Source of the DNA: Propionibacteriaceae bacterium
GTDB taxonomy: Bacteria > Actinomycetota > Actinomycetes > Propionibacteriales > Propionibacteriaceae
NCBI GenBank assembly: GCA_031254155.1
Contig: JAIRVA010000170.1
Span: forward strand, 1 to 6,621
Direction of reading: 5' to 3'
DNA: 6,621 bases
The position numbers and the translations under genes are program-made. Shown here piece after piece: positions 6,078-6,621 of this stretch (the stretch's first letter is position 1; each line of letters starts with the position of its first letter). The notes beneath the pieces are model-generated. The model was not told the origin of the DNA. It did not search any database and saw only the letters and a list, made by a program, of their open reading frames with translations.

Positions 6078-6097
6078 CAAACCAAAACGGGTGTGAC
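6065..6097. repeat. Imperfect inverted repeat in the glmS/coaA divergent region
   Basis: GTCACTCC (6065-6072) and GGTGTGAC (6090-6097) are complementary at 7 of 8 positions across a 17-base spacer. A second GTCAC (6073-6077) follows the left arm directly. The site lies in the promoter region of both genes. It could bind a regulator, but short dyads arise often by chance. Confidence 0.25.
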
Positions 6098-6102
6098 AGA
6101 AT
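6094..6102 (+). promoter_or_regulatory. Possible extended -10 of the coaA promoter
   Basis: TGACAGAAT contains CAGAAT (4 of 6 matches to the -10 consensus) preceded by TGn, the extended -10 arrangement. Transcription would start near 6109, giving a leader only long enough for the ribosome binding site. No good -35 is present. Confidence 0.25.
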
Positions 6103-6107
6103 ATGGC

Positions 6108-6115
6108 GAAAGGAG
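6108..6115 (+). promoter_or_regulatory. Ribosome binding site of coaA
   Basis: GAAAGGAG ends 4 bases before the ATG at 6120 and is the strongest Shine-Dalgarno in the window. It supports this start codon. Confidence 0.75.
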
Positions 6116-6119
6116 TCGC

Positions 6120-6621
6120 ATGTCTGATCGCACATATCATCCCACCGGGGCGTACTTCACGCTCACGCGGGAGCACTGGGCCCGCCTGGCCCGGGAGCGC
6201 CACCTGAGTCTCACTGCCGAGACACTCGACGGCCTCACCGGCCTGGGCGACCCGCTCAACCTCGACCGCGTCCGCCAGGTTTACCTGCCCCTCACGGAAC
6301 TCATCAACCTCTACATCGCCAACACCGCCGCACTGTCGACGCAGTCGAATGCCTACCTCGGCCTCGCCGAACGCCCGACCCCCTTCATCATCGGAATTGC
6401 CGGCTCGGTCGCGGTCGGCAAGTCCACGACCGCCCGGCTGTTGCGGGAACTTCTGAGCGTCGGCCGCCGGGTCGAGTTGATCACCACCGACGGTTTCCTC
6501 TACCCCAACGCCATCCTGGAGCGGAAGGGACTCATGGACCGCAAGGGCTTCCCCGAGTCGTACGACCAGGCGCGGCTGCTCAAGTTCGTGGCGGACATCA
6601 AGTCCGGCGAGCCCGAGGTGC
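6120..6621 (+). CDS. coaA: Type I pantothenate kinase, 5' part
   Basis: Phosphorylates pantothenate with ATP, the first and rate-controlling step of coenzyme A synthesis (EC 2.7.1.33), in the cytoplasm. The first 167 codons are present; the frame runs open off the right edge, and the family length is about 310-320 residues. It begins MSDRTYHPTGAYFTL; the typical N-terminal helices contain YLPLTELINLYI (55-66). The Walker A loop GSVAVGKST is at 95-103, the same positions as in E. coli CoaA. ITTDGFLYPN (121-130) carries Asp124, equivalent to the catalytic Asp127, and the KGFPESYD block at 142-149 is conserved in the type I family. These separate it from type II and type III (CoaX) kinases, which lack this P-loop. 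A strong ribosome binding site precedes the ATG. It is divergent from glmS across 81 bases, a pairing usual in actinobacteria. Confidence 0.96.
   Translation, partial: MSDRTYHPTGAYFTLTREHWARLARERHLSLTAETLDGLTGLGDPLNLDRVRQVYLPLTELINLYIANTAALSTQSNAYLGLAERPTPFIIGIAGSVAVGKSTTARLLRELLSVGRRVELITTDGFLYPNAILERKGLMDRKGFPESYDQARLLKFVADIKSGEPEV

Noticed and set aside
6039..6119. glmS ribozyme or other riboswitch upstream of glmS
   Set aside because: Only 81 bases separate glmS from coaA, too few for the ribozyme, and no matching structure was seen. The glmS ribozyme is mainly a Bacillota feature.

Overview
The window is high-GC DNA (roughly two thirds G+C by eye) with dense, closely packed genes. The divergent pair coaA / glmS followed by an NAD(P)H-hydrate dehydratase gene is a linkage typical of Actinomycetota, so the source is most likely a high-GC Gram-positive actinobacterium. 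No genus can be assigned from the sequence alone. No RNA gene, insertion sequence, CRISPR array or phage remnant was seen, and no stretch longer than about 90 bases lacks a gene.

The left part (1-2586, minus strand) is a sugar-catabolic operon read right to left: a class II ketose(-bisphosphate) aldolase homologue, then L-arabinose isomerase (araA), then the first 54 codons of an FGGY sugar kinase that runs off the left edge. The genes are tightly coupled: a 17-base gap holding only a ribosome binding site, then a 4-base GTGA stop/start overlap. The set isomerase + kinase + DHAP-forming aldolase has the logic of the rhamnose and fucose pathways (aldose to ketose to ketose-phosphate to DHAP plus an aldehyde), not the classical AraA/AraB/AraD route to D-xylulose 5-phosphate. 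The kinase N-terminus resembles LyxK/XylB-type FGGY kinases more than AraB, and the aldolase differs from both FBP and tagatose-bisphosphate aldolases at a key substrate position. This is the most interesting part of the window.

The middle holds a short divergent control region (2587-2669) with an 11-base perfect palindrome, then a GNAT-family acetyltransferase gene on the plus strand (2670-3383) that looks leaderless. Its stop codon overlaps the stop of the convergent next gene by 6 bases, with no clear terminator between them.

The right part is housekeeping. nnrD (minus) encodes a stand-alone ADP-dependent NAD(P)H-hydrate dehydratase for repair of damaged nicotinamide cofactors. glmS (minus) makes glucosamine 6-phosphate for peptidoglycan. 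An 81-base divergent promoter region follows, then the 5' 502 bases of coaA (plus), type I pantothenate kinase, the first committed step of coenzyme A synthesis. The nnrD and glmS genes lie head to tail; coaA is divergent from them.
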